Positions 10,282-21,818 are shown, numbered from the stretch's first letter. The stretch: DNA of 64,000 bases from Cordia subcordata (GCA_028554755.1 JAPTOF010000024.1:6711001-6775000), one strand, 5' to 3'. Notes: generated by a model not told the origin, from the sequence alone. Made by a program: numbers and translations.

Positions 10282-10733
10282 TTAGAGTAAAACATGTTTA
10301 AAGTTGCGTGGCACAAATTGCCGGATAATCATCAAATTACAGAATATAGAAGGAAAAGGGTCATGCACTAAAGGTTGTGGCAATGAATGCATGATGCACC
10401 CCTTTTCAAGATCCCACCCTAAAATATCAAATAAATGCACAAGTGTGGAATGAAGCATGCTCAAACGTGAAGAATCATGTCCCGTTTGCTCTTTAATTAG
10501 CCACCCCAATGCCTTCTTCTCATAATCAAGGGCTAGGAACACACTTTCCCTATAGGTCAAAGATAGGTCTAATGCGTGCAACATGGGAAACGTGCTTTCT
10601 AACCCTAGATGAAAATGTTCTATGCATGAAGGCACAAACGTGAGCTCCAAAAAGGAAGACTCAATGGAATGGGAAATGGGGGTTGGAACGACATTTGGAG
10701 AAGAAGGAGCAACGATATAGGAAGTGGATGTAC
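10282..10733 (-). pseudogene. GypB ORF, C-terminal part (pol-linker-like)
   Basis: This is the end of the long GypB ORF, cut from its N-terminal part (20102-21614) by CopC. It contains LELTFVPSCIEHFHLGLEST, ALDLS, EKKALGW and ends FKHVLL. The segment aligns by eye with the protease-RT linker of GypA (LELKSLPDHLKYAFLGL, FDLSREHK, KKVIGG), so it probably derives from an Athila pol that was cut just before the reverse transcriptase. GypE (31961-33959) and GypH (48542-50423) carry the same end. Its function is unknown. Confidence 0.75.
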
Positions 10734-12627
10734 TGTTAGGATTAGTATGCCCTAAAGCTCACTTGTACATGACATTTTGGATATGAAACAATGTATAATC
10801 ATATTTTTGTTAAATGGCATTATGAGTTTCTTACATATAATCTCTGTTATGTTTTATCGATGCATGTATGAAGGTCCTTTGACTTGCACTAATGACTTGG
10901 GTGTGCAGTGAGGCTGGACGCACAGTAGGTTCAAGTCTAGATTTAGTCACGTCATAAATTGAATCCATAACCAAATAGTAGTGTTGGGCACTCTACTTTG
11001 ATAAGGTTATATTGAGTAAATCTCCTCTTTAAGGGTGATCTACCTAGGTCATTGGAGGACTTTCTGGATTTGTCTCAATAGTACGTGTGTCACGTATTGG
11101 ATAGGACCATTGTGAGTATGTTTTCTAGCGACGTACTATCAAAGAAAGAAAACAAGACACTCACTGCTACTAAATGATCATTGCTCTTAATCTTGAGTAT
11201 ATGTGGATGAACTAATGAAGTTAGGGTTTAGTACTTTGATTCACTGTGGGTGAGATCTTATTTTATTATGATCAACAGCCTTGTGCATTGAGTGCTAAGT
11301 TCTAATTAATTAGAACATGCATATGCAAAAATGGAATCTATGTGCCCCCTTTGGGATTGTCCAAATTTATCATCCGAATCTAGATCTAGTGATACTATCT
11401 TTATAGGTGTGTCGGTCATATGGCTTGAGGGTCGCTCCTGAGATCAAGAGATTCCATGACCAAGGATGGTTGGCAATAGGACAAGAAACCCAACGGAAAA
11501 AGATACAGCTAAGGAGGTGATAGTACAGGCCAAAGGCCCGATCTTAGCTGTGGGTATACATAGAGGGCATTATGGTCAGTTATTTAGTAGGTCAAAGACA
11601 AAGTTCACATTCTTTTGTGATAAGCTTTTGGGTAATGACAATTATTCTTGGAGTGCAACTTTGATCTTATGGTGGAATAGATCGAAGTTAAAAATAATTA
11701 TTATGTCGCCTAGATCGGGCAAGGATATTTTTAATTATTTTTGGAAGCCAATGATAATTGTGTCTTCTTGGTCCCTTCCCTAGTTGAAATGACTTTGAGA
11801 GAGTAATCTTGAAAGAGCAAATTCCATATTGTGGTAGTAGCCTTATTGGGCCAAAGCTTGAAATTGGGTTTGGGCTTTCTTTAGAGTCTAAGATAACCTA
11901 ATTAGGCTAGGATGGTTTCCTATTGGGCTTGGGCCTCCACATGGATTATGGACTATGTGTTGGACTTGGATAATGGGCTTGGCCTAAGTCTTCCAAGACA
12001 AGTGGACAACTTGCAAAATACTACAAAAACAAGTGGACAACTTGCACAAGTCTTCCAAGACAAGATTGACAAGTTTCAAAAGGAAATACTACATGGAAAT
12101 TTTCTCCCACATTGAAAGTTTAGCAACTTTAGATGCCAAGGTTCTCTCTATAAATAGACAAGACCCTACACCTTTTATGCATTCCACTTTGTAGTTAATT
12201 TCTTCCTTTTTGGCAAGAAAATACTACAACACATAGTACACACTTATTGTGTGATTTTTGCTCTAGTTTTTCAAGAGCATATTACTTTGCTTCTTCCCAC
12301 ACAAGAGGCTATTCTCTCAAAATAAGTCTCTTTCATCATAGGGAAGAAGACTAGGGAGTTGCTTATTGTGACACTCTTATAGCAAATTTTGGTGGCCTTG
12401 TTCGTGAACGGGAACAAAGCTTGTAACCGGTTTTAGCTTCATCAAAGGCCCCACGCTTCAAGAGGTTAGCTTTATATATTTTTGCAAGCATTAGTTATAT
12501 TCTATATGTTCTTGAGCATGTTCTTGTGTGTGTAATGTGGTTATTTTATTTTCCTAGCATGTTTTCTTAGTTATAATTTAGAAAATATGGACTAGGATAC
12601 CCCACACTTAATAATATCGATCCTACA
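10734..12627 (+). repeat. CopC 5' LTR
   Basis: 1894-bp LTR. A TATA box CTATAAATAG is at 12148-12157, so transcription probably starts about 30 bp further on. Open frames at 11466-11783 and 11912-12115 recur in the 3' LTR and have no known domain; I do not regard them as genes. Confidence 0.96.
12148..12157 (+). promoter_or_regulatory. CopC TATA box
   Basis: CTATAAATAG in the 5' LTR, repeated at 19617-19626 in the 3' LTR. It is the best TATA match in the LTR and is followed by an AGACAAGACC stretch. Confidence 0.7.
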
Positions 12628-12629
12628 AT

Positions 12630-12641
12630 TGGTATCAGAGC
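12630..12641 (+). promoter_or_regulatory. CopC primer binding site, tRNA-Met type
   Basis: TGGTATCAGAGC starts two bases after the LTR end and is the standard copia site complementary to the 3' end of initiator tRNA-Met. Confidence 0.95.
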
Positions 12642-14293
12642 TTAGGCTCATACACAACATGCTTAGACTATGCAAGAATATTGTATTTGTATAAATATAT
12701 ATTAGTCATCTTGTGAGTGGCAAGATTAGGAAATCTTGTGTTGCATATACTTGTGGTTTTATGCTTGTATGTGCAGGTAATATAAAATCCCCTTGATGGT
12801 TCGTATGTATGCATGAGAGATTTTCGTGTACGGTCAACAAAGCTTGGCCATAGGCGATTTCATGTATAAAATATTTCTGGTTATTGCTTTTAGTTTCATT
12901 TAAAAAAAGCATAGGATGTTTTGATATCCTTGTAATGTTTCTTTATGAAGCTTGTATTAGCAATTGCAAAGTGTATTATTGTAATCTTTCAAGACCAAGG
13001 AGAAAAACAAGAAAAACAGCATATAGGAATACTCTACCTGGTAAGCAAGCCGGACGACCAGGTGGACTTTACTAGTCGACCGTCTAGGTCGACCGACTAC
13101 TCCAGAGAGCAAAAAAAAAAAAAAATTCCTCAAGCAATTGGAGCCGATCGACCGGCTCTTATTGACGGTCGACCGGCTGAGGCAGAAAAAAACTACTATG
13201 TGTGCTGTTTTTGTTGAAGATTACAGGGAGCCATCAAAGAGGGATTCTAACATATTTTTGGTGGATATTTATAATGCATTGATATATGGTTTTAACATAT
13301 TTGCATTAACATGATTGCCACATAGAAATATGTCCACTCATTAGGGTTTATAAAAATTAGTCATACATATGAGTTGATTCTCAAAGATAGTTAAGTTTAT
13401 GAGAACGGCTTAGACAAGAGAATTACAAGCGGCTATGTCTAAAGATGCCATGAGATCTCAAGACAACATTAAAAGAACTTAACTTGAGATTTACATGTAT
13501 ATATATCAACCTAAGGGTCTATGCACCCAGATATAGGTAAGAGATCTATTGTGATATTGCAATGTTTTAGTAACACAAAGGGGATTTACATATATCCAAA
13601 ATGTGTTTAGATCTAAAACAAAGCAAGAATATCAAAGGAAACCCTTAAGTTAAAATATTGAGTGGGAGAGGGGACTGGAAATACCCCACAGCTTTCCATA
13701 TCCAATTCACGTTAGTGATAAATGTCATTAACTTCCCCAACGGAAGGTGACATTTTGTCTAGATTTAACAAGGTGAAACATAAAATGTTTATTCAAAAGG
13801 GTGTTAGTAAGTTCGGCCATCCCATTGATGGAGTTCTTCACTAAAGATCGCCTTACGTAACATTGATTAAAGTCACTACCCTATTGGAGGGCTTAAATCA
13901 AGAATGTTTTGGGGACTAAACATTAGGAATGGGTGTACACTCAACTTAAATGGTAGGTTCGGCTATCCTATCGATAGAGTTCGCTACAGGATTTAAGAAG
14001 CCAAACAAAATAGTGATTGAATTATTCAATTGGATCATATCCAGACAATTGTTAATTCAAATAAGTGGTGGCACTTAACTTAACATTCATAAGTTCGGCC
14101 ATCCCATCGGTGGAGTTCTTATGAGGATGTTGAGACAACATTACATCGAGTAGTTTAAAGGGTTGATCTGCTCAAAGGCAAATGAAGTAAAAAGTACTCG
14201 TATGTTTTATTTCCAAAGATAGCATACATATTATACATGCATCAATTTTGTACTCATAAATTAATTATGATTATATTGTTGTATCCAGAAAAA
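12642..14293 (+). other. CopC long leader
   Basis: A 1.65-kb untranslated leader lies between the primer site and gag. It carries a cluster of GTCGAC palindromes (13074-13175) like those in the gypsy LTRs, a run of 15 A near 13113-13127, and three copies of a hairpin motif (13811-14118). No coding gene seen. Confidence 0.85.
13811..14118 (+). repeat. Three hairpin repeats in the CopC leader
   Basis: A 26-bp motif of the form GTTCGGC, arm, loop, arm, GAGTTC occurs at 13811-13836, 13957-13982 and 14093-14118. The arms are CCATC/GATGG, CTATC/GATAG and CCATC/GGTGG. The first two differ by a compensatory change and the third needs one G-U pair. Confidence 0.75.
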
Positions 14294-15110
14294 ATGTCTT
14301 CGTTCAGTCCATTAGCTACAATTCTCAAAGAGCACAAGCTCACTGGACCGAATTTTGTGGATAGAACGAAACTTAGACATAGTACTCACTGCAGAAGAGT
14401 ACAAGTATGTCCTAACAACTCCTTGTCCTGTTGTGAGGGCTAACTCTTTGAAACCAAAGATGCTGAGGCAAAATGGCAGAAAGCCAATAGTATGGCCAAG
14501 TGCTATATGATGGCTTCTATATCAGATATTTTGCAGAGCAAGCATCATCATATGGAAACTGCAAAAGAAATCATGACCTCACTGTCTCATATGTTTACTG
14601 ATAAGAGCAGGCCTGCAAGGCAAGGTGCTTTTAGAGAAATTATGAATCAAAGGATGGTAGAAGGAGCATGCATGGGAGCATATGCTCAAAATGATGGATT
14701 GCTTCAATACTGCTGAGATCCTAGGAGCAAACATAGATGAACAATCAAAGGTAGACATGATTTTGGAGACTCTACCGTCATCTTATACTCAGTTCAAGCT
14801 TAATTATAATATGAGTAAGATGAACATGGATATGACGGAATTAATGAAAGAGCTCCTAGCTGCAAAAGCCATAATGAAAAATAAAGGCCACATAAATATG
14901 GTTCAAGCATCCACTGGACTTAACCGAAAGGGAGAAAGTTCAAAGGAAAGGGGAAGCAAAAACGTGGTCAAGGGAAAAAGAAGAAAAGTGGTGAACAACC
15001 CAGGCAGTTAACAGGTGAAAAGCCCAAGGGCAAATGCTTTAAATGTGGCCTAAAAGGACACTAGAAAAAGGATTGCCCGAAGTACTTGGCTCGAGGCCAG
15101 AAAGGTACAC
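14294..15110 (+). pseudogene. CopC gag remnant
   Basis: The start is the ATG at 14294, giving MSSFSPLATILKEHKLTGPN, the usual start of this copia gag family. The frame is lost soon after and resumes at 14492-14716 with MAKCYMMASISDIL and TAKEIMTSLSHMF, then at 14682-15011 with SKVDMILETLPSSYTQFKL and a Lys-rich stretch. A zinc knuckle at about 15035-15080 reads CFKCGLKGH then a stop, then KKDC, so the CX2CX4HX4C motif is interrupted by a nonsense codon. Several frame changes make it non-functional. Confidence 0.9.
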
Positions 15111-16633
15111 CTCTTTTGTTCGACATTGAAACCTGCTTAGTGGTTGATTCTACTGATTCTTGGATTGTAGACTCTGGAGCCACTAACCATATTTGCAATT
15201 CTTTGCATTGGTTTTAGGAAATGAAGGAACTAGCTAAAGGGGAGTTTGCTCTGAGGTTGGGTAATGGAGCAAAAGTATGGGCTGCTGCAGTGGGAGGAAT
15301 GTGCTTAAATTTTCCCTATAATAGGAAGATATTTTTGAACAATGTTTATTATGTTCCGGATGTACGTAAAAACCTTATCTTTGTTTCGCAATTAATATTA
15401 GAGGGTTTTTGCATTAATTTCCATTTTGGTGTTGATATCAGTAGAGATGGAAATATTATTTGTTCCGGTAGCATGCATGATAATTTGTTCTATATAAAAC
15501 CTATTACAAACTCACTGCATAATATAGAACAAACTAATTCCCGGAAAAGGAAGGTTTCTTCGACCAATGATACATATCTTTGGCACCTACGCTTAGGACA
15601 TATCAGTCTAAAGCAAATTCGGAGATTAGTTGAGGATGGGCATGTTAGCTCATTAGATCTCGAAGATCTACCTCCGTGTGAATCTTGTCTCAAAGGGAAG
15701 ATGACTAAACGGTCATTTTCTTCTAAAGGAGAAAGGGCCAAAGAAGTATTGGAATTGGTTCACACTGATGTGTGTGGTCCTATGAGCAAACCAGACGAGG
15801 AGGTTATGAGTATTTCATTACTTTTCGATGATTACTCTAGGTATGGATACGTATATCTAATGCGACGCAAGTCTGAATCCTTTGAGAAATTCAAAGAGTT
15901 CAAAGCTGAGGCAGAGTGGAAATTAGATAAACATATCAAAGCCCTTCGGTCTGATCGAGATGGCGAATACCTCTCGGGTGAGTTCAGAGACTATCTTACA
16001 CAAGAAGGGATAGTGTCTTAATTGACAGCACTAGGGACTCCTCAGCAAAATGGTGTAGCAGAGAGAAGAAATCGTACCCTATTGGATATGGTTAGGTCAA
16101 TGATGAGTCATGCATCATTACCTTTATCTTTTTGGGGGTATGCCATTGAAACAGCGGCATACATCTTGAACTTGGTACCATCCAAATCAGTACCTAGGAC
16201 ACCTCAAGAAATGTGGACTGGGCGTAAGCCTAGTCTAAATCATCTCCACATTTGGGGTTGTCCAGCTTATGTACTTAATAGTAATGCTTCAAAATTGGAA
16301 CCAAGATCCGAGTTATGCTATTTCATTGGATATCCTAAGGGAACCAGAGGTGGGATCCTTTATAATCCTAAGGAGCAAAAGGTGTTTATAAGCACCCATG
16401 CTAGATACTTAGAGAATGATGAAATGGTCCAGAAAACACCAGATTCTAAAGTTGTTCTAGATGAGATTTCACAAGAATCTCCAGTAACACCTGTGGTAAC
16501 TGTGAATGAAAAAGAACAACATATTACACCTAATATATCGGAGCATCGTCGTAGTGGGAGAATATCCAAGCCTCCGATAGATACTATGGAGAGTCCTTTG
16601 GACTTCTTGAGAGAATCGTGGTGGATCCCGTAA
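15111..16633 (+). pseudogene. CopC protease and integrase remnant
   Basis: The protease active site DSGATNHIC lies at about 15170-15195. The frame at 15221-16021 follows with LGNGAKV, YVPDVRKNLIFVSQL, the pre-integrase motif WHLRLGHISLKQIRRL and the zinc-binding CESCLKGK. The catalytic core begins HTDVCGPM, continues FDDYSRYGYVYLM and LRSDRDGEY, and after a stop at 16021 continues in the same frame (16022-16633) with TPQQNGVAERRNRTLLDMVRSM, SFWGYAIETAAYILN and WGCPAYV. All three DDE residues appear present. The stop at 16021 and one in the protease region (15216-15218) are the visible lesions. Confidence 0.93.
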
Positions 16634-17400
16634 GTTATGATGAAGCGATTTCGACATAGATGCCGACAAATGGCATAAGGCAATGGATTCAGAGTTAGAA
16701 TCTATGTATTCTAACAAAGTCCGATCTTGTAGTTGCACTGAAGGGGTAAAACCTATAGGGTGCAAATGGGTCTACAAGAGAAAAAGAGGAGTTGATGGAA
16801 AAGTTGAAACCTTTTAAGCAAGGTTGGTGGCGAAAGGTTATACTCAGAAAGAAGGGATCGATTATGAGGAAACTGTCTCACCAGTAGCCATGCTTAAATC
16901 CATCAGGATACTTCTTGCCATCGCTTGTCATTATGACTACGAGATATGGCAAATGGACGTCAAGACAGCCTTTCTTAATGGGGAACTTGCCGAGACCATT
17001 TACATGACACAACCAGATGGATACATTGCTAAAGGCCAGAACATATGGTTTGTAAATTAAAGAAGTCCATTTATGGATTAAAGCAGCATCTAAAGAATGG
17101 AACATCAAATTTGATCGTAATTAAATCTTATGGTTTTGATCAAAATATTGATGAACCTTGCGTGTATAAAAGGTGTAATGGAAATCTGTAGCTTTTTGGT
17201 TACGTATGTGGATGATATCCTCGATAGGAAATGATGTGGGGATGCTATCATCCATAAAGGTTTGGCTTTCTACTCAATTTCAAATGAAGGATTTAGGAGA
17301 AGCTAGTTATGTTCTAGGCATCAAGCTTATGCGAGATCGTAAGAATGAAGGCTAGCCCTATCTCAAGCTTCATTTATTGAGAAGATATTAGTCAGGTTTA
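16634..17400 (+). pseudogene. CopC reverse transcriptase remnant
   Basis: The frame at 16824-17060 has VAKGYTQKEGIDYEETVSPVA and WQMDVKTAFLNGEL, the copia reverse transcriptase core. It then breaks. The catalytic TYVDDIL can be read at about 17200-17225 in another frame. FQMKDLGEASYVLGIKLMRD follows at 17280-17340, typical of the end of this domain. At least two frameshifts and a stop make it inactive. Confidence 0.92.
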
Positions 17401-18184
17401 ACATGCAAAACTCTAAGAAGGCCTTGTTACCTTCTAGACATGGAGTTTATCTATCTCGGGATCAATGTCCTAAAACACCTGAGGAGATAGAGAGCATGAA
17501 GCGAGTTCCTTATGCTTCAGTTGGAAGTCTCATGTATGCCATGTTATGTACTAGACCGGATATACGCTTTGTTGTTGGCATGGTTAGTAGATATCAGTCA
17601 AACCACAGGTAGCACATTGGGTCGCGGTTAAGCATATATTCAAATTCCTGCAAGGAACAAAGGATTATGTGCTAGAATACCATGCAGATGATCTAACACC
17701 ATTAGCCTATACAGACTTGGATTTCCAGTCTGACAGAGATTCCAGAAAGTCTACTTCTGGATATGTTTTCACTCTGTCAGGAGGAGCTATTTCGTGGAGA
17801 AGTGTGAAGCAAAATTGTATTGCTGACTCTACCATGGAGGCCGAGTATGTAGCAGCATCTGAGGCTGTGAAAGAGGCAGTATGGCTAAGAAAGTTCCTGT
17901 TAGACCTAGAGATTGTGCCGGCAGCTCACAGACCAATAACGTTGTATTGCGACAACAACGGTGCTGTTTCACAGTGCAAAGAGCCCAGGAATCACAAAAA
18001 GGGTAAACACATTGAACGGAAATATCATTTGATTTGTGAGTTTATCCAAAGAGAAGATGTAGTAGTTGACAAGATAGCTTCAGTAGAAAACCTGGCAAAC
18101 CCATTTACTAAGACTCTTTCAGAGAAAGTGTTTGCCACACATTTAGAGTCTTTGGGTGTTAGGCTTTGCAGAAGTAATCTTTAG
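17401..18184 (+). pseudogene. CopC RNase H remnant
   Basis: The frame at 17403-17612 covers the connection (QNSKKALLPSRHGVYLSRDQ, PYASVGSLMYAMLCTRPDI). The frame at 17669-18184 has YTDLDFQSDRDSRKSTSGYV, ADSTMEAEYVAASEAVKEAVW, LYCDNNGAVSQ, KHIERKYHLICEFI and NLANPFTKTLSE, the full copia RNase H motif series. The C-terminus runs to a stop directly before the polypurine tract. One frameshift separates the two frames. Confidence 0.95.
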
Positions 18185-18198
18185 TGCAAGTGGGAGAT
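18185..18198 (+). promoter_or_regulatory. CopC polypurine tract
   Basis: GCAAGTGGGAGAT sits directly before the 3' LTR start TGTTAGG, the usual copia arrangement. Confidence 0.9.
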
Positions 18199-20096
18199 TG
18201 TTAGGATTAGTATGCCCTAAAGCTCACTTGTACATGACATTTTGGATATGAAACAATGTATAATCATATTTTTGTTAAATGGCATTATGAGTTTCTTACA
18301 TATAATCTCTGTTATGTTTTATCGATGCATGTATGAATGTCCTTTGACTTGCACTAATGACTTGGAGTGCGCAGTGATGAAATTTGGGCGCATGAGGTTC
18401 AAGTCTAGATTTAGTCACGTCATAAATTGAATCCATAACCAAATAGTAGTGTTGGGCACTCTACTTTGATAAGGTTATATTGAGTAAGTCTCTTCTTTGA
18501 GGGTGATCTACCTAGGTCATTGGAGGACTTTCTGGATTTGTCTCAATAGTACGTGTGTCACGTATTGGATAGGACCATTGTGAGTATGTTTTCTAGCGAC
18601 GTACTATCAAAGAAAGAAAAAGACACTCACTGCTACTAAATGATCATTGCTCTTAATCTTGAGTATATGTGGATGAACTAATGAAGTTAGGGTTTAGTAC
18701 TTTGATTCACTGGGTGAGATCTTATTTTATTAGGATCAACGACCTTGTGCATTGAGTGCTAAGTTCTAATTAATCAGAACATGCATATGCAAAAATGGAA
18801 TCTATGTGCCCCCTTGGGATTGTCCTAATTTATCATCCGAATCTAGATCTAGTGATACTACCTTTATAGGTGTGTCGGTCATATGGCTTGAGGGTCGCTC
18901 CCGAGATCAAGAGATTCCATGACCAAGGATGGTTGGCAATAGGACAAGAAACCCAACGGAAAAAAAGATACAGCTAAGGAGGTGATAGTACACAGGCCAA
19001 AGGATCGATATTAGCTGTGGGTATACATAGAGGGGCATTATGGTCAGTTATTTAGTAGGTCAAAGACAAAGTTCACATTCTTTTGTGATAAGCTTTTGGG
19101 TAATGACAATTATTCTTGGAGTGCAACTTTGATCATATGGTGGAATAGATCGAAGTTAAAAATAATTATTATGTCGCCTAGATCGGGCAAGGATATTTTT
19201 AATTATTTTTGGAAGCCAATGATAATTGTGTCTTCTTGGTCCCTTTCCTAGTTGAAATGACTTTGAGAGAGTAATCTTGAAAGAGCAAATTCCATATTGT
19301 GGTAGTAGCCTTATTGGGCCAAAGCTTGAAATTGGATTTGGGCTTTCTTTAGAGTCCAAGATAACCTAATTGGGCTAGGATGGTTTCCTATTGGGCTTGG
19401 GCCTCCACATGGATTATGGACTATGTGTTGGACTTGGATAATGGGCTTGGCCTAAGTCTTCCAAGACAAGTGGACAACTTGCAAAATACTACAAAAACAA
19501 GTGGACAACTTGCACAAGTCTTCCAAGACAAGATTGACAAGTTTCAAAAAGGAAATACTACATGGAAATTTTCTCCCACATTGAAAGTTTAGCAACTTTA
19601 GATGCCAAGGTTCTCTCTATAAATAGACAAGACCCTACACCTTTTATGCATTCCACTTTATAGTTGATTTCTTCCTTTTTGGCAAGAAAATACTACAACA
19701 CATAGTACACACTTATTGTGTGATTTTTGCTCTAGTTTTTCAAGAGCATATTACTTTGCTTCTTCCCACACAAGAGGCTATTCTCTCAAGATAAGTCTCT
19801 TTCATCATAGGGAAGAAGACTAGGGAGTTGCTTATTGTGACACTCTTATAGCAAATTTTGGTGGCCTTGTTCGTGAACGGGAACAAAGCTTGTAACCGGT
19901 TTTTGCTTCATCAAAGGCCCCACGCTTCAAGAGGTTAGCTTTATATATTTTTGCAAGCATTAGTTATATTCTATATGTTCTTGAGCATGTTCTTGTGTGT
20001 GTAATGTGGTTATTTTATTTTCCTAGCATGTTTTCTTAGTTATAATTTAGAAAATATGGACTAGGATTCCCCACACTTAATAATATCGATCCTACA
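18199..20096 (+). repeat. CopC 3' LTR
   Basis: 1898 bp, almost identical to 10734-12627. The main difference is a short rewritten stretch at about 18365-18395 and a few small indels. The frame at 19380-19592 matches that at 11912-12115. Confidence 0.96.
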
Positions 20097-20101
20097 TGTA
20101 C

Positions 20102-21614
20102 TACACTCTTCTTCTCCACAAGATATAACATGATCAAGCCTAGGTCGTTCTAACTCCTCACGAATGATGGATTCGATCTTAATGGGCTCTATTTCCATCA
20201 ATGAATCATCAAACATCTAAAGAGACTCATAGATCATTCTTCCAAGCACATCAATTCCTTTCTTATGTGTCTTCTTAGAGTTTCTATTCTCTTCAACATC
20301 ATGATTCTTAACTCCAAGAAACTTATCATCTAAAATCTACGAAATTGATGTCTTGTTTTCCCCAGTGGATGACTTTAAACCTTCACTAGCTACAGTCTCT
20401 TTAAATTCATCAATACATTCATCACTAGTGGGTGTCATCTCGCCATCATGCTTTTCATACAGGGTAGACACTAATGGAGGGGGCAATGGGGACTCAACGG
20501 ATTCCTCATCATGTATGCATGAATGCTCAAGGGGAGAATGCGCGCTAAACTCCCTAAATGCCGACTCGGACTGCAATTAAGTACTATCGACACAAGAGCC
20601 AACCTCCATGTGTACGGAATGTGTGGGATGAGGAGAAAGAAAAAGCTCATAGGACTCAATGGGAGACGTTAAAAGCTTAAGAGGATAGGGTAGTACTTCC
20701 TCTAAAACATAATCACAAGAGTCATCAAGAACCAAGTTATCGTTAAGCTTATCTTCATCCTCACTACAAGATGTTATCTCACCATCAACCTCTCTTTCTA
20801 GTTGTCTTTCCAATACATCATCATTTCCACCCCTAGTTATCTCATCGTTAGGTCTCATCTCTATCCCATCAACTCGTTCTAAAGGTATCTCAAAATTATC
20901 ACTAATGAGTTGCATACTCTCAGCCATTCTCTTCAAGCGCTCTCCTAGAGATTTGGATTCTCGCTTAAAACTCTCTAATTCCTCTTGATTAGATTGGAGG
21001 AGAGATTGGGATTGCTCAAGCATTTGATCTAATTGCTCTGAGAGTGTAGACATAACGGAAGAGGGTTCAACTGAGTGAAAAGGGTAGTCATGTTGAAAAT
21101 CATTTTGCACATAACCATAAAAAAACTCGGGAGAGGAATGGGTGGAAAAAGAAGGTGTTGGAGGTGGACAATCGAAACTAAAAGGTGAATGGAATAAAGA
21201 GTCATCTTGACCCCATTGTGAAAATGCATGATGTTGCTCCCTAGAATCATGATAGATAGATGTAAATGCATGCATGGGCATATGATTGCTAGGGGTATAG
21301 GAAATTGCATGCAATCGGGGATAAGAGTGGAAGGTGGGACAAGCACTAGAAAAGTGAGCACGGCTTCCACAATGATTGCAATAAGAAGAATATGCATCCC
21401 TATAGTCATGATTACTAAATGAAGATGCATGAGATGTTGCATTACTATAGGGGTCATTAGTAGCACTAGCCTTAGGTGGGGAATTCTCGTGGGGACAGAA
21501 AACGGTAGGATGCATGAAACATCCACACAAGCGACATGCATAAGAGACACGTTCGGGTGGTGGGGAAGAGGATACAAGTGACCACCAAGAAGCATTAGGA
21601 TCGGTCATATTCAA
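20102..21614 (-). pseudogene. GypB ORF, N-terminal part: double zinc-knuckle protein
   Basis: The longest intact frame is 20577-21614 (345 codons), starting at an ATG about 180 bp after the primer site. Near residue 27 CRLCGCFMHPTVFC, and near residue 75 CNHCGSRAHFSSAC, both fit the CX2CX4HX4C gag knuckle. A Ser/His/Tyr-rich stretch follows, then a coiled-coil-like segment (SEQLDQMLEQSQSLLQSNQE), then an acidic region. A TAA at 20577-20579 is followed in the same frame by 20337-20576; GypH has tyrosine at that place, so this looks like a nonsense mutation. The frame then runs on to CopC and resumes at 10733. Total length is about 650 codons with three stops. I infer a gag-derived RNA-binding protein. 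Confidence 0.8.
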
Positions 21615-21795
21615 TGAATCACAAGTAAAACCCCTTCACAGTCAATTTTTTTTAATTTTTTAAAATTTTTTTTTTGAGAAAATTTTTTTTCTATTTTTTT
21701 TTTCTTTTTCGAAAAATGGAAAGCAAGTAAAGATAGTGCACATGCAAGCAACCAATCGCAAACACAAAAACACTCAAAGAACCAATACCGTACCT
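21615..21795 (-). other. GypB leader
   Basis: Short untranslated leader between primer site and ORF, with a strongly T-rich stretch on the plus strand (21643-21712). The frame at 21611-21826 here is not a gene. Confidence 0.7.
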
Positions 21796-21812
21796 CCCCG
21801 GCAATGGCGCCA
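21796..21812 (-). promoter_or_regulatory. GypB primer binding site, tRNA-Asp type
   Basis: In element sense TGGCGCCATTGCCGGGG lies six bases after the 5' LTR. It differs by one base from the complement of the plant tRNA-Asp 3' end as I know it. Confidence 0.9.
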
Positions 21813-21818
21813 AAAACT

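Larger units (their letters stand above)
10734..20096 (+). mobile_element. CopC: nearly complete Ty1/copia element inserted in the GypB ORF
   Basis: The 9363-bp element has LTRs 10734-12627 and 18199-20096, both starting TGTTAGG and ending CCTACA. The target duplication TGTAC is at 10729-10733 and 20097-20101. The primer site is tRNA-Met type, and the polypurine tract GTGGGAGAT precedes the right LTR. The order gag, protease, integrase, reverse transcriptase, RNase H is that of Ty1/copia. The LTR pair differs by only a few substitutions and small indels, so it is among the youngest insertions here, but stops and frameshifts in gag and pol make it defective. Confidence 0.97.

Noticed and set aside
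11466..12115. Frames in the CopC LTR
   Set aside because: Repeated in the other LTR, no domain, and they lie upstream of the TATA box or across the start region.
15490..15741. Minus frame within CopC integrase
   Set aside because: It is antisense to a recognised integrase frame.
21029..21595. 188-residue minus frame
   Set aside because: It overlaps the zinc-knuckle ORF in another frame. A similar shadow occurs in GypH (48543-49145) and GypE (33611-33946) because the parent sequence is shared.
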